A DNA stretch of 64,000 nt. It comes from Robiginitomaculum sp. (GTDB lineage Bacteria; Pseudomonadota; Alphaproteobacteria; Caulobacterales; Maricaulaceae). Within the stretch, counting starts at the first letter, position 1, and each line of letters begins with the position of its first letter. The stretch is from contig NVXG01000030.1 of assembly GCA_002733805.1 (NCBI GenBank), positions 51,252-115,251 of the forward strand, given 5' to 3'. This document shows positions 52,296 to 61,941 of the stretch, in pieces. The notes under the pieces were generated by a model, which did not search any database, was not told the origin of the DNA, and was given only the letters and a program-made list of their open reading frames with translations. The translations under genes and the position numbers were made by a program.

Positions 52296-53002
52296 TATGA
52301 GCCCTCCCGCGTGCTGACGGTTCGTTGTTCAATGCGTTTTTCAAATGTGCCTTGCACCACCCGTTGCACATAAATGCCCGGCGTATGGATGCACTCAGGG
52401 TCCAGCGCACCCAATTCGACAATTTCCTCGACCTCAACCACGGTCATCTTGCCGGCCGTGGCCATCATTGGATTAAAATTGCGTGCCGTTTTGCGAAATA
52501 CCAGATTGCCTTGCGTGTCGCTTTTCCACGCTTTGATAATGGAAAGATCAGCCGTCAGGCCGGTTTCCATAATATAAGTTTCCCCGTCAAATTCCCGGTG
52601 GTCCTTGCCCTCGGCAATTACCGTTCCAACCCCGGTTTTGACATAAAAGCCCGGTATCCCAGCGCCGCCAGCCCGAATACGTTCAGCCAAGGTGCCTTGC
52701 GGGTTAAATTCCAGTTCCAACTCGCCGGCAATATACTGGCGCTCAAACTCTTTGTTTTCGCCAACATAGGACGAAACCATGCGTTTGATCCTTCTGGCGT
52801 CTAACAAAATGCCCAGCCCAAAACCATCAACACCGCAATTGTTCGAAATCACGGTCAGGTCTTTCACCCCGGATTGCTCAATCGCCGCAATCGCGTTTTC
52901 CGGTATCCCGCACAATCCAAAACCACCGGACATGATGGTCATGCCATCAAACAACAAGCCATCCAGCGCACTGGCAGCAGTTTCATAAATCTTGTTGGCC
53001 AT
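52295..53002 (-). CDS. scoA: 3-oxoacid CoA-transferase subunit A
   Basis: Alpha subunit of the same CoA-transferase. The 235-residue protein contains the CoA-binding glycine-rich loop [15 protein letters not shown] near residue 25 and the [10 protein letters not shown] segment, both family signatures. It is the first gene of the scoA-scoB pair; the gap to the upstream tetR stop is 98 bases. Confidence 0.95.
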   Translation of the reverse strand: MANKIYETAASALDGLLFDGMTIMSGGFGLCGIPENAIAAIEQSGVKDLTVISNNCGVDGFGLGILLDARRIKRMVSSYVGENKEFERQYIAGELELEFNPQGTLAERIRAGGAGIPGFYVKTGVGTVIAEGKDHREFDGETYIMETGLTADLSIIKAWKSDTQGNLVFRKTARNFNPMMATAGKMTVVEVEEIVELGALDPECIHTPGIYVQRVVQGTFEKRIEQRTVSTREGS

Positions 53003-53100
53003 GGGTATTTCCCTGTTTGGAAAGGGTTGTGTTTGATTGCGTCAACCTAACTAAAATGCCAATAATGACAAAGACATTTTTTGTGCATGGAATTCATGAA

Positions 53101-53751
53101 TCAAGAATCTGCGTTATCTGGTATCACTCTAAGAATAATATCTGTAAATGCCGCATCTCGTTCTAATTGTGCCATCTGAGTAAATCCCATTGGCTGCTCC
53201 ATACGACCGGAAATCATAAGATCAGCCAAGCCATGTACCAATGCCCACGTCGCCATAACATCCATCATTGCAATCGGATCATGGTATGGGTCGGCATCGT
53301 GAATATTCTGGGCATCAGTTACCAATTTATCAAATGCAGAACGTGCCGAAATTGCCAATCGTTCATTACTCCTGTCAGGTTTTTCGGAGGAAAACATCAA
53401 CCGGAAAAGCGCAGGGTTTTGCATTGCAAAATCAATGTAACCTAGACCGGAAGCAACCAATTGCGATTTAGGATCCGATTTGGCTAATTGCTGCCGATGG
53501 TTTTGGGCTCTAACAAAACGTTCATAGCCAATAGCCGTGAGCGCCGTAAGCAACCCTCTTACATCCGTAAAGTGATGTGCAGGCGCACCATGACTAACCC
53601 CCGCCCGTTTGGCGACTGCACGCAAAGAAAAAGACTCTATGCCATTTTCCGATAATTCTGCCTCGGCAGCACGTAATAATTCTGATGCAAGATCACCATG
53701 ATGGTATTTTTTTCTTGCACTATTTCCAAGGCTGGTTTTGATCTGAGTCAT
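53101..53751 (-). CDS. TetR/AcrR-family regulator with WHG-type C-terminal domain
   Basis: A 216-residue transcription factor. The N-terminal helix-turn-helix spans about 18-65 (YHHGDLASELLRAAEAEL, then SLRAVAKRAGVSHGAPAHHF). The C-terminal ligand domain contains TWALVHGLADLM, matching the WHG-type TetR_C family. The ATG at 53751 gives the usual short lead before the HTH. The gene is divergent from a membrane-anchored amidohydrolase, and two similar sites between them are candidate operators, so it probably represses itself and that gene. It may also reach scoA downstream, but that is less likely. Confidence 0.9.
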   Translation of the reverse strand: MTQIKTSLGNSARKKYHHGDLASELLRAAEAELSENGIESFSLRAVAKRAGVSHGAPAHHFTDVRGLLTALTAIGYERFVRAQNHRQQLAKSDPKSQLVASGLGYIDFAMQNPALFRLMFSSEKPDRSNERLAISARSAFDKLVTDAQNIHDADPYHDPIAMMDVMATWALVHGLADLMISGRMEQPMGFTQMAQLERDAAFTDIILRVIPDNADS

Positions 53752-53771
53752 GCCCCACCTTAAACTTATAT

Positions 53772-53786
53772 CTTGACACTGTCTAG
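53772..53786. promoter_or_regulatory. Candidate TetR operator, site 1
   Basis: CTTGACACTGTCTAG, with a palindromic core GACA-C-TGTC. It lies 20 bases upstream of the tetR start. Its TTGACA also matches a -35 box for rightward transcription, with TACTCA 17 bases downstream as a weak -10. Confidence 0.55.
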
Positions 53787-53805
53787 CTTGTACCCTACTC
53801 ACAAA

Positions 53806-53820
53806 CTTGACAGTGACTAG
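53806..53820. promoter_or_regulatory. Candidate TetR operator, site 2
   Basis: CTTGACAGTGACTAG. It matches site 1 directly at 13 of 15 positions and its reverse complement at 12 of 15. It lies 24 bases upstream of the amidohydrolase start. The centres of the two sites are 34 bases apart, about three helical turns. Confidence 0.55.
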
Positions 53821-53844
53821 TTATAAAAAAAGGGAACGAATATT

Positions 53845-55356
53845 GTGAAAAAATGGATACTTAGGTTTGGACTCTTCGTGATCTTAGCGGTTTTGTTGAC
53901 CGGTGCCTTCATGAATTATGAACTGAGCAAAATGTATGGCGGTCACACGCAGCTTGCGCAACTCAAACTAGAGGACAAGACCCCTTCTTATTTTGCTTTG
54001 ACCAATGTCAATGTACTGACGCCGTCGGCTGATAAATTTATTAGCGATCAAACAGTTCTCGTAGATCAGGGAACAATTCTTTCTGTTGGCGCGAATGTTG
54101 AATTCGCAGACGATACGCCGACGATTGATGGTCAGGGAATGTTTCTGGTTCCCGGATATACTGATTCTCACGTTCATTTATGGGAAAGCGAAAACGACCT
54201 GCTGTTATATGTTGCCAATGGCGTCACTCAAATTCGAGAAATGAATGGTAGCAAAGCCCATTTGCGGTGGAAGGCACAAATTCAAGCAGGTCGGTTAGGC
54301 CCGGATATGTTTGTCGTCGCGCCGCAGCTAGCAACCTTTGGTTTTTTCGAAGGGTTATTTGTCGGTTGGACACAAAATAAAGTAATTGTGCGGACTGAAA
54401 CCCAAGTGAACAAGGCAGTTCAATCGCTGAAAGACGATGGGTATGATGCCGTTAAATCAAGCAGCTTTCTTGATAAAGACAGTTATACTGCGCTCAGCAA
54501 TGCTGCGGCAAACATCTCGATCCCGTTAGTCGGGCACATTCCAATGGCCGTTGGCTCGGAAGAGTTTTTGAACTCTAATCAAATTGAATTGGCACACGTT
54601 GAAGAGCTGATGAAAGCTCTTAATAGGGAGTTTGGTGAATACACCAGCCGGAATGCCGACTCTTTTTTGGAATTTGTACGCAGCCGAAGTGACGACGTGG
54701 CAGATCGTTTACTTCAGGAGAAAAAATCTGTCACTTCAACACTGTGGTTGATTGATAGCTTTTCGAGGCAAAAAACAAATTTGGGTGAAGTCCTACGCAT
54801 TAGTGAACTCTCTTACGCAAACCCCGGAATAACAGAAGGAACAGTCATTACCTCACGTGGCATGGGTTGGTTACCAGATGTAAACATATACCGGTGGCCC
54901 GACAATTTGGAAGAAGCAAGACGCCAGAGAAGCATTGTTTATTGGAAAACATATGCCGAAGCACAGCATATTGTATTTGAATCCCTCCTGAAAAAGGGGG
55001 TTCCAATCATGGCCGGGACCGATGCAAATGTTCCCGTAACTGTTCCCGGATTTTCCTTACACGACGAAATGATAACGCTCAACAAAGCAGGAATGAGCCC
55101 CTCCCAAGTTCTGGCATCTGTTTCCAGTGTTCCATCGAAATGGATGCAAACGAATACGGGTGAAATCCGCGCGAATTTCAAGGCAAACCTTGTGCTTTTG
55201 AGAGACAATCCATTGGAAGATATTCAGGCAACGAACTCGATAGAAATGGTGATCGTGAACGGTCGAATCCTATCTAGAACCGACCTTGATAGCATTTTGC
55301 TTGCTGTTCAAAATGCAAATGATGCAAGCCGCACTGTGCAACTCGAATATGAATAA
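53845..55356 (+). CDS. Membrane-anchored metal-dependent amidohydrolase
   Basis: A 503-residue amidohydrolase-superfamily enzyme. Residues 1-25 form an uncleaved-looking N-terminal membrane anchor, so the enzyme faces the periplasm. All binuclear metal ligands are visible: H109 and H111 (DSHVHL), K204 for carboxylation (DAVKSSS), H231 (VGHIPMAV), H251 (ELAHVEEL) and D393 (GTDANVP). The imidazolonepropionase/prolidase-like branch is the closest by motif, but the substrate is not predictable. The start is GTG at 53845 behind AGGGAA. It is divergent from the TetR gene, which probably controls it. Confidence 0.88.
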   Translation: MKKWILRFGLFVILAVLLTGAFMNYELSKMYGGHTQLAQLKLEDKTPSYFALTNVNVLTPSADKFISDQTVLVDQGTILSVGANVEFADDTPTIDGQGMFLVPGYTDSHVHLWESENDLLLYVANGVTQIREMNGSKAHLRWKAQIQAGRLGPDMFVVAPQLATFGFFEGLFVGWTQNKVIVRTETQVNKAVQSLKDDGYDAVKSSSFLDKDSYTALSNAAANISIPLVGHIPMAVGSEEFLNSNQIELAHVEELMKALNREFGEYTSRNADSFLEFVRSRSDDVADRLLQEKKSVTSTLWLIDSFSRQKTNLGEVLRISELSYANPGITEGTVITSRGMGWLPDVNIYRWPDNLEEARRQRSIVYWKTYAEAQHIVFESLLKKGVPIMAGTDANVPVTVPGFSLHDEMITLNKAGMSPSQVLASVSSVPSKWMQTNTGEIRANFKANLVLLRDNPLEDIQATNSIEMVIVNGRILSRTDLDSILLAVQNANDASRTVQLEYE

Positions 55357-55415
55357 CCTAGAAACCATGCTGGCTTGGACCAACATTCGGCCGACTTTTC
55401 CCCCAAAACCTAAAA

Positions 55416-55442
55416 CGCCGACCTCCTTGGGAGAGGTCGGCG
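55416..55442 (-). terminator. Terminator of the receiver/GGDEF-like gene
   Basis: CGCCGACCTC (55416-55425) pairs perfectly with GAGGTCGGCG (55433-55442) over ten base pairs with a seven-base loop. On the minus strand it is followed by GTTTTAGGTTTT. It also lies 60 bases after the amidohydrolase stop and could serve the plus strand, though no T-run follows on that side. Confidence 0.75.
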
Positions 55443-55575
55443 CTAGATAAGGGTTGTTACCAACCTTGGGTGAAACCGGCGCTCATGCGAGGGACGAAAT
55501 GACGAGCCCCGATCTCGAGATCAACAATAGATTTTCCTCACTGAATGTATCATGAACAACTTTGTTCAGGTTTGT

Positions 55576-56898
55576 TCAGGAGGTAACAGCGCGCTGCAAC
55601 AGATGACCCGGCGTCTCACGGGGGCGCAGTTCGAGAACTTTCACGTCCAGCTCCAGTTGGAATGGTTTTTCATCCTCACCGCTCTCAAATGCGGTGCATT
55701 CAACTACGCCAGCAATTCTCTTGGCCGCATTTTCGGCGGCAGTCTTGCCCGCAGCTGGCATGGAAATGGCAAAAACGCCCGGTTCAATACGAGCCGCCAT
55801 GTCTTCGGCCCGAACCAGATGTCGCAACATGCCGCCAAACTGGCGCCTTGCTGCCTCCACATGAATTTCGGCGATGCCCGGCGGTGGCGTGACACGAATG
55901 ACGGTTAGCGATAATGGGCGATCAATCTTCTTGGCCTGTTGGATGGTTCGCGACAAATGTTTGGCAAAAAACTGACCGGTGAACAACCCAGTTGCGCCAT
56001 CAATCACTGCCGGATTGCGAACTGCTTCAAACGCGCTTTTAACTTCCTCGCGGCGACGGCGCTCATGGGCTAGGTTCAAGATACGCTGGCAGGCAATATC
56101 CGGGCCGTTATCCGGGTTGACCAGATCGGATGCGCCTCTGGCAAAGGCTTCATCGACCGAAGTAAAATTGGCCGGATCGACCAGCATTACCGCCGGCACG
56201 TGAAACAGGCGGGTGTTTCGGCGCATGGCCGACGAAATGGTAAAAGCCGGTTCCAGCTCTTTTAGGACATTGAGCAAAATCACGTCGAAGGTTTTGTCGT
56301 GCAAATAATCAAATGCGGTAAACGAGGTCAAAGCGGCGGTGACTTCCGCCCCAGCTTCTTCCAAAGCATTTTTCAAGGCAATGAATTGCGGCGTTGCCCC
56401 GCCGGTAAATAAAATGGAGATTGGTAAATCCGCCATTGGATCAGCCGACGCAATATCCATTTCACGGCCTAAGTCTTTCATGGTGTCGGAACGTAAATCC
56501 ACTTCCTCTTCCATGATCGACAATCGCAGCGCCGATTGTACCCGCGCCACCAATTGTGCGGCGTGCACCGGTGGATACATCACACTGGCGAACACCGGAT
56601 TGGCCGGTTGCGCGATATTTTCAGACACCACAATGATCGGTAAAGGTCGATTTGAACATGCGGCTTTGAGTTGTCCGGCGAAGTGTTCAAGTTGCTCAGC
56701 AGAGCGCCCGTCGCCGTCCATCAGCACCGCGTCAACCTTCATATCGGCAGCTGCAACCAATGCGGCAGCATCAGATTCAGCCAAAACGGTGGGTAATCCC
56801 CGATCCTGTAGCCGGTCAGCCGCTTGAAATACCGCGCCATGTTGTTTGGCCACCACCAGAATTTGTGCCGTAAACACCATATTTTGTTCCAAACTCAC
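55576..56898 (-). CDS. Degenerate tandem-receiver GGDEF-like regulator
   Basis: A 440-residue cytoplasmic protein. It has two receiver-like domains (about 10-125 and 155-275) and a GGDEF-like domain (about 295-430), the PleD/PopA arrangement. The first receiver keeps an aspartate at the phosphoacceptor position (VLMDGDG, D61). The second has Asn there (VILLNVL). The third domain begins normally with DGATGLFTGQFF, but the active-site GGDEF is replaced by IEPGVF, so cyclic-di-GMP synthesis is not expected. A role as a c-di-GMP effector or scaffold, as for Caulobacter PopA, is inference. The adjacent 74-base gap leads to a divergent racemase gene. Confidence 0.8.
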   Translation of the reverse strand: MSLEQNMVFTAQILVVAKQHGAVFQAADRLQDRGLPTVLAESDAAALVAAADMKVDAVLMDGDGRSAEQLEHFAGQLKAACSNRPLPIIVVSENIAQPANPVFASVMYPPVHAAQLVARVQSALRLSIMEEEVDLRSDTMKDLGREMDIASADPMADLPISILFTGGATPQFIALKNALEEAGAEVTAALTSFTAFDYLHDKTFDVILLNVLKELEPAFTISSAMRRNTRLFHVPAVMLVDPANFTSVDEAFARGASDLVNPDNGPDIACQRILNLAHERRRREEVKSAFEAVRNPAVIDGATGLFTGQFFAKHLSRTIQQAKKIDRPLSLTVIRVTPPPGIAEIHVEAARRQFGGMLRHLVRAEDMAARIEPGVFAISMPAAGKTAAENAAKRIAGVVECTAFESGEDEKPFQLELDVKVLELRPRETPGHLLQRAVTS

Positions 56899-56980
56899 CT
56901 TTGTTTGATCCCATCCCCTTGTTTGAGACCTAGATTCGCAACAGAACTAGACGTATTCGGATAAATGGAAGGTTATCAAA

Positions 56981-58114
56981 ATGCAGAAAACCACAGCCAT
57001 GCCGAAAGCCAGCCCATTGGCCCAACCTTTGGCCCGACCTTTGAATGGGGTTCGGGTCGTTGAATTCGCCGGGATTGGCCCGGTTCCATTTTGTGGCATG
57101 TTGCTGGCCGACATGGGGGCCGATGTGGTTCGCATTGATCGACCCGGCACCGGGGGCGATCCCAAGGCTGACCTGCAAGGAAGAGGCAAACGCTCGATTG
57201 CACTTGATCTGAAATCCGAACAAGGAACCAAAACCGCCCTCGCCTTGATGGCCAAGGCTGACTTGTTGATGGAGGGGTTTCGCCCCGGTGTAATGGAGCG
57301 TTTGGGACTGGGTCCGAAACTCGCATTGCAAGACAATCCGACTTTGGTCTATGGCCGCATGACCGGTTGGGGGCAAGATGGACCGATGGCAACCCAAGCC
57401 GGACATGACATCAATTACATTGCAATTACCGGCGCATTGGGTGCGATGGGTCCAGCCAACCAACCGCCACCGCTACCGTTGAACTTGTTGGGGGATTATG
57501 GCGGCGGCGCGCTGTATTTGGCCATTGGTCTACTGGCTGGTTTGACCCACGCACGGACCAGCGGCCAAGGCCAAGTGATTGATGCGGCGATTGTCGATGG
57601 CACGATCAGCCTGATGACGCCGATCCACTGGCTCAAACAAAGCGGTATGTGGCAAAATGAGCGGCAAGCTAACTTGCTAGACGGCGCAGCGCATTTTTAC
57701 GCAACCTACACTTGCGCCGATGGAAAACATATTTCTGTTGGGGCAATAGAACCACAATTTTACAATGTTTTATGTGATAAACTTAATCTATCAAAAGAAA
57801 TCCAAGACGCGCAATATGACCAGGATAAATGGCCGGTTTTTAAGGCGCAATTAGCTGGGGTTTTTGCTGCACACCCACAAGAGCATTGGACCCAGCTATT
57901 CGCCGGCACTGATGCGTGCGTGGCCCCGATTGAAGATATGCTCTCAGCAGCTGAACACCCGCAACTCAAGGCCCGCAACAGCTTCGTAAAACCGGACGGC
58001 ATATTACAACCAGCCCCGGCCCCACGCTTCTCAAAAACCCCCAGCCATATCGGCGGCCCACCGCCGCAAATTGATGGAGATCGAGAGGCCATTCTGGCCG
58101 ATTGGAACGTTTGA
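56981..58114 (+). CDS. Alpha-methylacyl-CoA racemase
   Basis: Family III CoA-transferase fold (CaiB/BaiF), here the racemase branch that epimerises 2-methyl-branched acyl-CoA thioesters for beta-oxidation. In this 377-residue protein the catalytic residues H142 (AGHDINYI), D172 (LLGDYGGG) and E257 (VGAIEPQF) keep the exact spacing I recall for mycobacterial MCR (H126, D156, E241). The AGIGPVPFCGMLLADMGADV CoA-binding start is also present. It abuts the convergent mfd gene: the two stops form TGATCA at 58112-58117. Confidence 0.92.
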   Translation: MQKTTAMPKASPLAQPLARPLNGVRVVEFAGIGPVPFCGMLLADMGADVVRIDRPGTGGDPKADLQGRGKRSIALDLKSEQGTKTALALMAKADLLMEGFRPGVMERLGLGPKLALQDNPTLVYGRMTGWGQDGPMATQAGHDINYIAITGALGAMGPANQPPPLPLNLLGDYGGGALYLAIGLLAGLTHARTSGQGQVIDAAIVDGTISLMTPIHWLKQSGMWQNERQANLLDGAAHFYATYTCADGKHISVGAIEPQFYNVLCDKLNLSKEIQDAQYDQDKWPVFKAQLAGVFAAHPQEHWTQLFAGTDACVAPIEDMLSAAEHPQLKARNSFVKPDGILQPAPAPRFSKTPSHIGGPPPQIDGDREAILADWNV

Positions 58115-61100
58115 TCAATCGTCAGATTGTGGTGCTGGTAAAATCCCGGCAATCTGTCTGGCCCAGTGGGCCGCGCCCTGTAACCGCTGTGGCGGTTCGG
58201 GCCATTCCCCCCGAATGACCAGCTTGTGATCGGGCCGCATTTTAAAGCCGCTTGGATGGTTTGAGACCAGTTCAAACAACGCCCGAGGTTCGGCAAAAGT
58301 GGCTTTGCGAAACGTGATAATCACGCCTTTGGGTCCGGCGTCTATTTTCTCGATCCCGGCCCGCAGGCAGTCCGCCTTGATCCGCATAACTAGCAATAAA
58401 TGCTCGACCTCTTCGGGTAATGGCCCAAACCGGTCGATCAATTCGGCAGCGAACTCCTCGCGGTCCATTTCCTCGTCCAGATTGGCCAAACGACGATACA
58501 GGGAGAGCCGTACATCCAAATCGGACACATAATTTTCGGGAATCAGCACCGAAACCCCGGTACTGATTTGCGGCGAGTAATGGTCTTCTTGTCCGATTCC
58601 CTCGGATTTCAGCTCAGAAACGGCCTCTTCGAGCATGGATTGATACAGCTCGACCCCGACATCACGAATTTGCCCGGATTGCTCATCGCCCAACAAATTG
58701 CCGCCGCCACGAATATCCAGATCATGACTGGCCAAGGTAAACCCAGCCCCCAGACTGTCGAGCGACGAGAGCACCCGTAACCGCTGCTCGGCCTGTTTGG
58801 TGATGCGCTGTCGGTTTGGCGTGGTCAGATATGCATAGGCACGGACCTTGGAGCGCCCGACCCGCCCCCGCAACTGATACAGTTGAGCCAGACCAAATCG
58901 GTCAGCCCGAACCACCACCAACGTGTTTGCCGTCGGAATATCAAGACCCGATTCAATGATGGTGGTGGAAACCAACACATCATATTTGCCTTCATAAAAG
59001 GCGGTCATGATGTCTTCCAGTTCGCGCGGTGGCATTTGCCCATGGGCGACCACAAAACGGACCTCGGGCACATCTTCGCGCAAAAATTCCTCGATTCCGT
59101 CCAGATCGGCAATGCGCGGCACAACCACAAAGCTCTGCCCACCCCGGAACCGTTCGCGCAACAAGGCTTCGCGGATGGTCACCGGATCAAATGGCGAAAC
59201 ATAGGTGCGGATGGCCAGCCGGTCGACCGGCGGCGTGGCGATCAAGGATAATTCACGAATGCCGCTTAGCGCCATTTGCAAGGTGCGCGGGATCGGCGTG
59301 GCGGTCAGGGTCAGCACATGCACATTGGCCCGAAATGATTTCAGTCGCTCTTTGTGCTTCACGCCAAAGCGTTGTTCTTCGTCGATAATCATCAGGCCCA
59401 AATCGCGAAACTTGATAGTGTCGGCCAGCAAAGCGTGCGTGCCGATGACAATATCAACCTGCCCGTCGCGCATGCCTTTTTTAGTAATGGCCGCCTGTTT
59501 GGCCGGCACCAGTCGCGACAATTGCCGGACTTTAACTGGCCAGCCGCGAAACCGTTCGCAGAACGTGGCAAAATGCTGGCGCGCCAACAAGGTGGTCGGC
59601 GCGATGATCGCCACCTGACGACCGCTTAACGCCGCCACAAACGCGGCGCGCAAGGCCACTTCGGTTTTGCCAAACCCGACATCGCCGCAAATCAGTCGGT
59701 CCATCGGTCGGCCCTTGGCCATGTCGTCCAGCACATCCACGATGGCGTTGAGTTGATCATCGGTTTCCGTGTAGGGAAACCGAGCGCAAAACTCTTCCCA
59801 AGCACCTTCGGGCGGCGTTAGTTTTTCAGCCGTTTTCAGCTCTCGCGCTGCGGCAATGCGGATTAACTCACCGGCCATTTCCAACAGGCGTTTTTTGGCT
59901 TTTGCCTTGCGCGATTGCCAACCTGCGCCCCCCAGCCGATCCAGTTTGTGCTCAGCACTATCCGAGCCATAGCGCGACAATAACTCGATGTTTTCCACCG
60001 GCAGGAATAGGCGGTCACCCCCAGCATATTCCAGTTCCAAACAATCATGTGGCGCGTCGTGTACGTCCAGCGTTCGTAAGCCCACATAGCGCCCAATGCC
60101 GTGATCGGCATGGACCACTAGATCGTCCAGATGCAAGGAACCCGCTTCGGAAATGAAGTTTTTGGCTCGGCGTTTGCGCCTGCCCCGCCCCAGACGATCC
60201 CCAAAAATATCCTGTTCGCACAAGAAGACTTGGGTATCGGTTTCAAATCCGGTTTCCAGCGGCAATAACACCATTTGCAAAACCGTTTTCGGCGCGCTGT
60301 TGGCCTCGGCCCAACTCTCGGGCAATCCGATGGCTTGCACCCCATGGTCCCGTAGCATCTGGGCCAAACGCTCTTTCGAACCAACACCCAGACAGGCAAT
60401 CATTACCTGTTTACCCGCTTGACGAGCCGCATCAACATGCTGGCCAACCACATCAAACACGTTGGTGTTTCGATCCTGTCGTTCCAGCGAAAAATTGCGT
60501 CCTTCGCGGCCACCCAGATCTGTCACGTCGTCAGCCGGCGGAAAGATAAACGGCGCAAAATGGCGCACCATCATCGAGCTGGTTCGCGTGGCTAGCTCCT
60601 CCTCGTCCAGATATAATTGCGCCGGGGCCAACGCCCGGTATTGCGGCGCCGATAAATCCCCGCGCCCGGTCGGGGCTTGTTTTCGGGCTTCATAATAATC
60701 GCGGATCAAGGTTTGGCGTTCAGAAAACGCTTGCTCGGCCAGATGGTCATAGACCAACAAGGCTTGCGCGCCTAACACATCAAGCAAGGTATCGGTTTGC
60801 TCGTAAAACAGCGGCAACCAGTGCTCGACACCTTGCGGTCGCGCACCGGCACTGACCGCATCATAAATCGGATCACCATCATGCACCGCGCCAAAGCTGG
60901 CCACAAATTCTCGGCGAAACCGCGATATTTGTTCCGGCCCAAGCAACACTTCACTGACCGGGGTTAGATTGACTGATTTTAGCTCGGATGTGGAGCGCTG
61001 GGTCAGCGGGTCAAAACTGCGAATGCCGTCCAGCACATCTCCGAAAAAATCCAACCGCACTGGCTGCTCGGAAGCTGGTGCAAAAATATCGACCACGCCG

Positions 61101-61609
61101 CCGCGCACTGCAAAATCACCGGGCTCCACCGCATTAGCGGCTCTGGCATATCCATTGGTTTGCAAGTAGAGCAGCAAATCATCTTGCGAGACGGTGTCCC
61201 CAAGTTTTGCGAAAAACCCGGCCTTGGCCAAGGTTTCAACCGGTGGAATGCGTTGCAACAGGCTGTTAATGGTGGTCACCACCAAAACCGGGACATCGTG
61301 GCCCCGGTGAGCGGCCAGTTCAGCCAAAGCAGCCGCACGCGTTGCCGCGATTTCGGCCGATGGCGAAACCCGATCATAGGGAAGACAATCCCAGCCGGGC
61401 AATTGGATCAATTTCAAATCTGGATCAAAAAACCGGATACATTGGGCAAATCGCGTGGCACGGACTTCATCAGTCGCGATAAACGCACACAGACCGCCGC
61501 GCAGCCGTACCGTATTGGCGCAAGCCAAGGCATCCAACCCCTCGGTGGCACCGCCAACCTTCAGCGCCCCTTCAAAACGGGCCAGCATTTCAACCGGTTT
61601 TACGCTCAT
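58115..61609 (-). CDS. mfd: Transcription-repair coupling factor
   Basis: Translocase that removes stalled RNA polymerase and recruits UvrA. The 1164-residue protein has the N-terminal UvrB-like module and the RNA-polymerase-interacting domain (with LHLDDLVVHADHGIGRYVGL). The RecG-like helicase follows, with Walker A GDVGFGKTEVALRAAF, DEEQRFGVKHKE and TPIPRTLQMALSG, and then the C-terminal TRCF domain. It follows sdhE with a seven-base gap, a conserved alphaproteobacterial pair. Confidence 0.97.
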   Translation of the reverse strand: MSVKPVEMLARFEGALKVGGATEGLDALACANTVRLRGGLCAFIATDEVRATRFAQCIRFFDPDLKLIQLPGWDCLPYDRVSPSAEIAATRAAALAELAAHRGHDVPVLVVTTINSLLQRIPPVETLAKAGFFAKLGDTVSQDDLLLYLQTNGYARAANAVEPGDFAVRGGVVDIFAPASEQPVRLDFFGDVLDGIRSFDPLTQRSTSELKSVNLTPVSEVLLGPEQISRFRREFVASFGAVHDGDPIYDAVSAGARPQGVEHWLPLFYEQTDTLLDVLGAQALLVYDHLAEQAFSERQTLIRDYYEARKQAPTGRGDLSAPQYRALAPAQLYLDEEELATRTSSMMVRHFAPFIFPPADDVTDLGGREGRNFSLERQDRNTNVFDVVGQHVDAARQAGKQVMIACLGVGSKERLAQMLRDHGVQAIGLPESWAEANSAPKTVLQMVLLPLETGFETDTQVFLCEQDIFGDRLGRGRRKRRAKNFISEAGSLHLDDLVVHADHGIGRYVGLRTLDVHDAPHDCLELEYAGGDRLFLPVENIELLSRYGSDSAEHKLDRLGGAGWQSRKAKAKKRLLEMAGELIRIAAARELKTAEKLTPPEGAWEEFCARFPYTETDDQLNAIVDVLDDMAKGRPMDRLICGDVGFGKTEVALRAAFVAALSGRQVAIIAPTTLLARQHFATFCERFRGWPVKVRQLSRLVPAKQAAITKKGMRDGQVDIVIGTHALLADTIKFRDLGLMIIDEEQRFGVKHKERLKSFRANVHVLTLTATPIPRTLQMALSGIRELSLIATPPVDRLAIRTYVSPFDPVTIREALLRERFRGGQSFVVVPRIADLDGIEEFLREDVPEVRFVVAHGQMPPRELEDIMTAFYEGKYDVLVSTTIIESGLDIPTANTLVVVRADRFGLAQLYQLRGRVGRSKVRAYAYLTTPNRQRITKQAEQRLRVLSSLDSLGAGFTLASHDLDIRGGGNLLGDEQSGQIRDVGVELYQSMLEEAVSELKSEGIGQEDHYSPQISTGVSVLIPENYVSDLDVRLSLYRRLANLDEEMDREEFAAELIDRFGPLPEEVEHLLLVMRIKADCLRAGIEKIDAGPKGVIITFRKATFAEPRALFELVSNHPSGFKMRPDHKLVIRGEWPEPPQRLQGAAHWARQIAGILPAPQSDD

Positions 61610-61616
61610 TGGGGCT

Positions 61617-61889
61617 TTATTGTCCTGTTTGTAGTTTGGTAGATAAGCGGGAAAAATCTTGCAATTCCGCCATCATTTCATGATCGTGTTCGGCCGGCAC
61701 CGGAGCCCGGCCAATAATCCAGTCATACACATCTAGATCCTGTGCCTCTAACAAGGCTTCGATCTGGCTCATTTGGACATCGGTCATTTGATCCAGCCTG
61801 TGATCAATCAGATTGCCAAAAATCAGATCCAGCTCGCGCGTCCCACGCCGCCACGCTCTGACTCGTAATTTTTTCCGTCGTACATCCAT
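61617..61889 (-). CDS. sdhE: Succinate dehydrogenase assembly factor 2 (FAD assembly)
   Basis: Promotes covalent flavinylation of SdhA. The 90-residue helical protein has the conserved RRGTRELDLIFG near the N-terminus (R15-G16 and E19 of the RGxxE motif) and the acidic patch DVYDWIIGRAPVP. The ATG at 61889 is preferred to one 42 bases upstream, giving the family's usual length. It stands directly upstream of mfd. Confidence 0.94.
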   Translation of the reverse strand: MDVRRKKLRVRAWRRGTRELDLIFGNLIDHRLDQMTDVQMSQIEALLEAQDLDVYDWIIGRAPVPAEHDHEMMAELQDFSRLSTKLQTGQ

Positions 61890-61941
61890 GCCCGCTGCTA
61901 TAGGCGCACCACACGGTTTGGAAAAGACCAAATGCGGACCC

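Noticed and set aside
55552..55577. GTTC repeats near 55562 as another LexA box
   Set aside because: The spacers are six bases, not seven, and the site is at the 3' end of a gene with nothing to regulate nearby.
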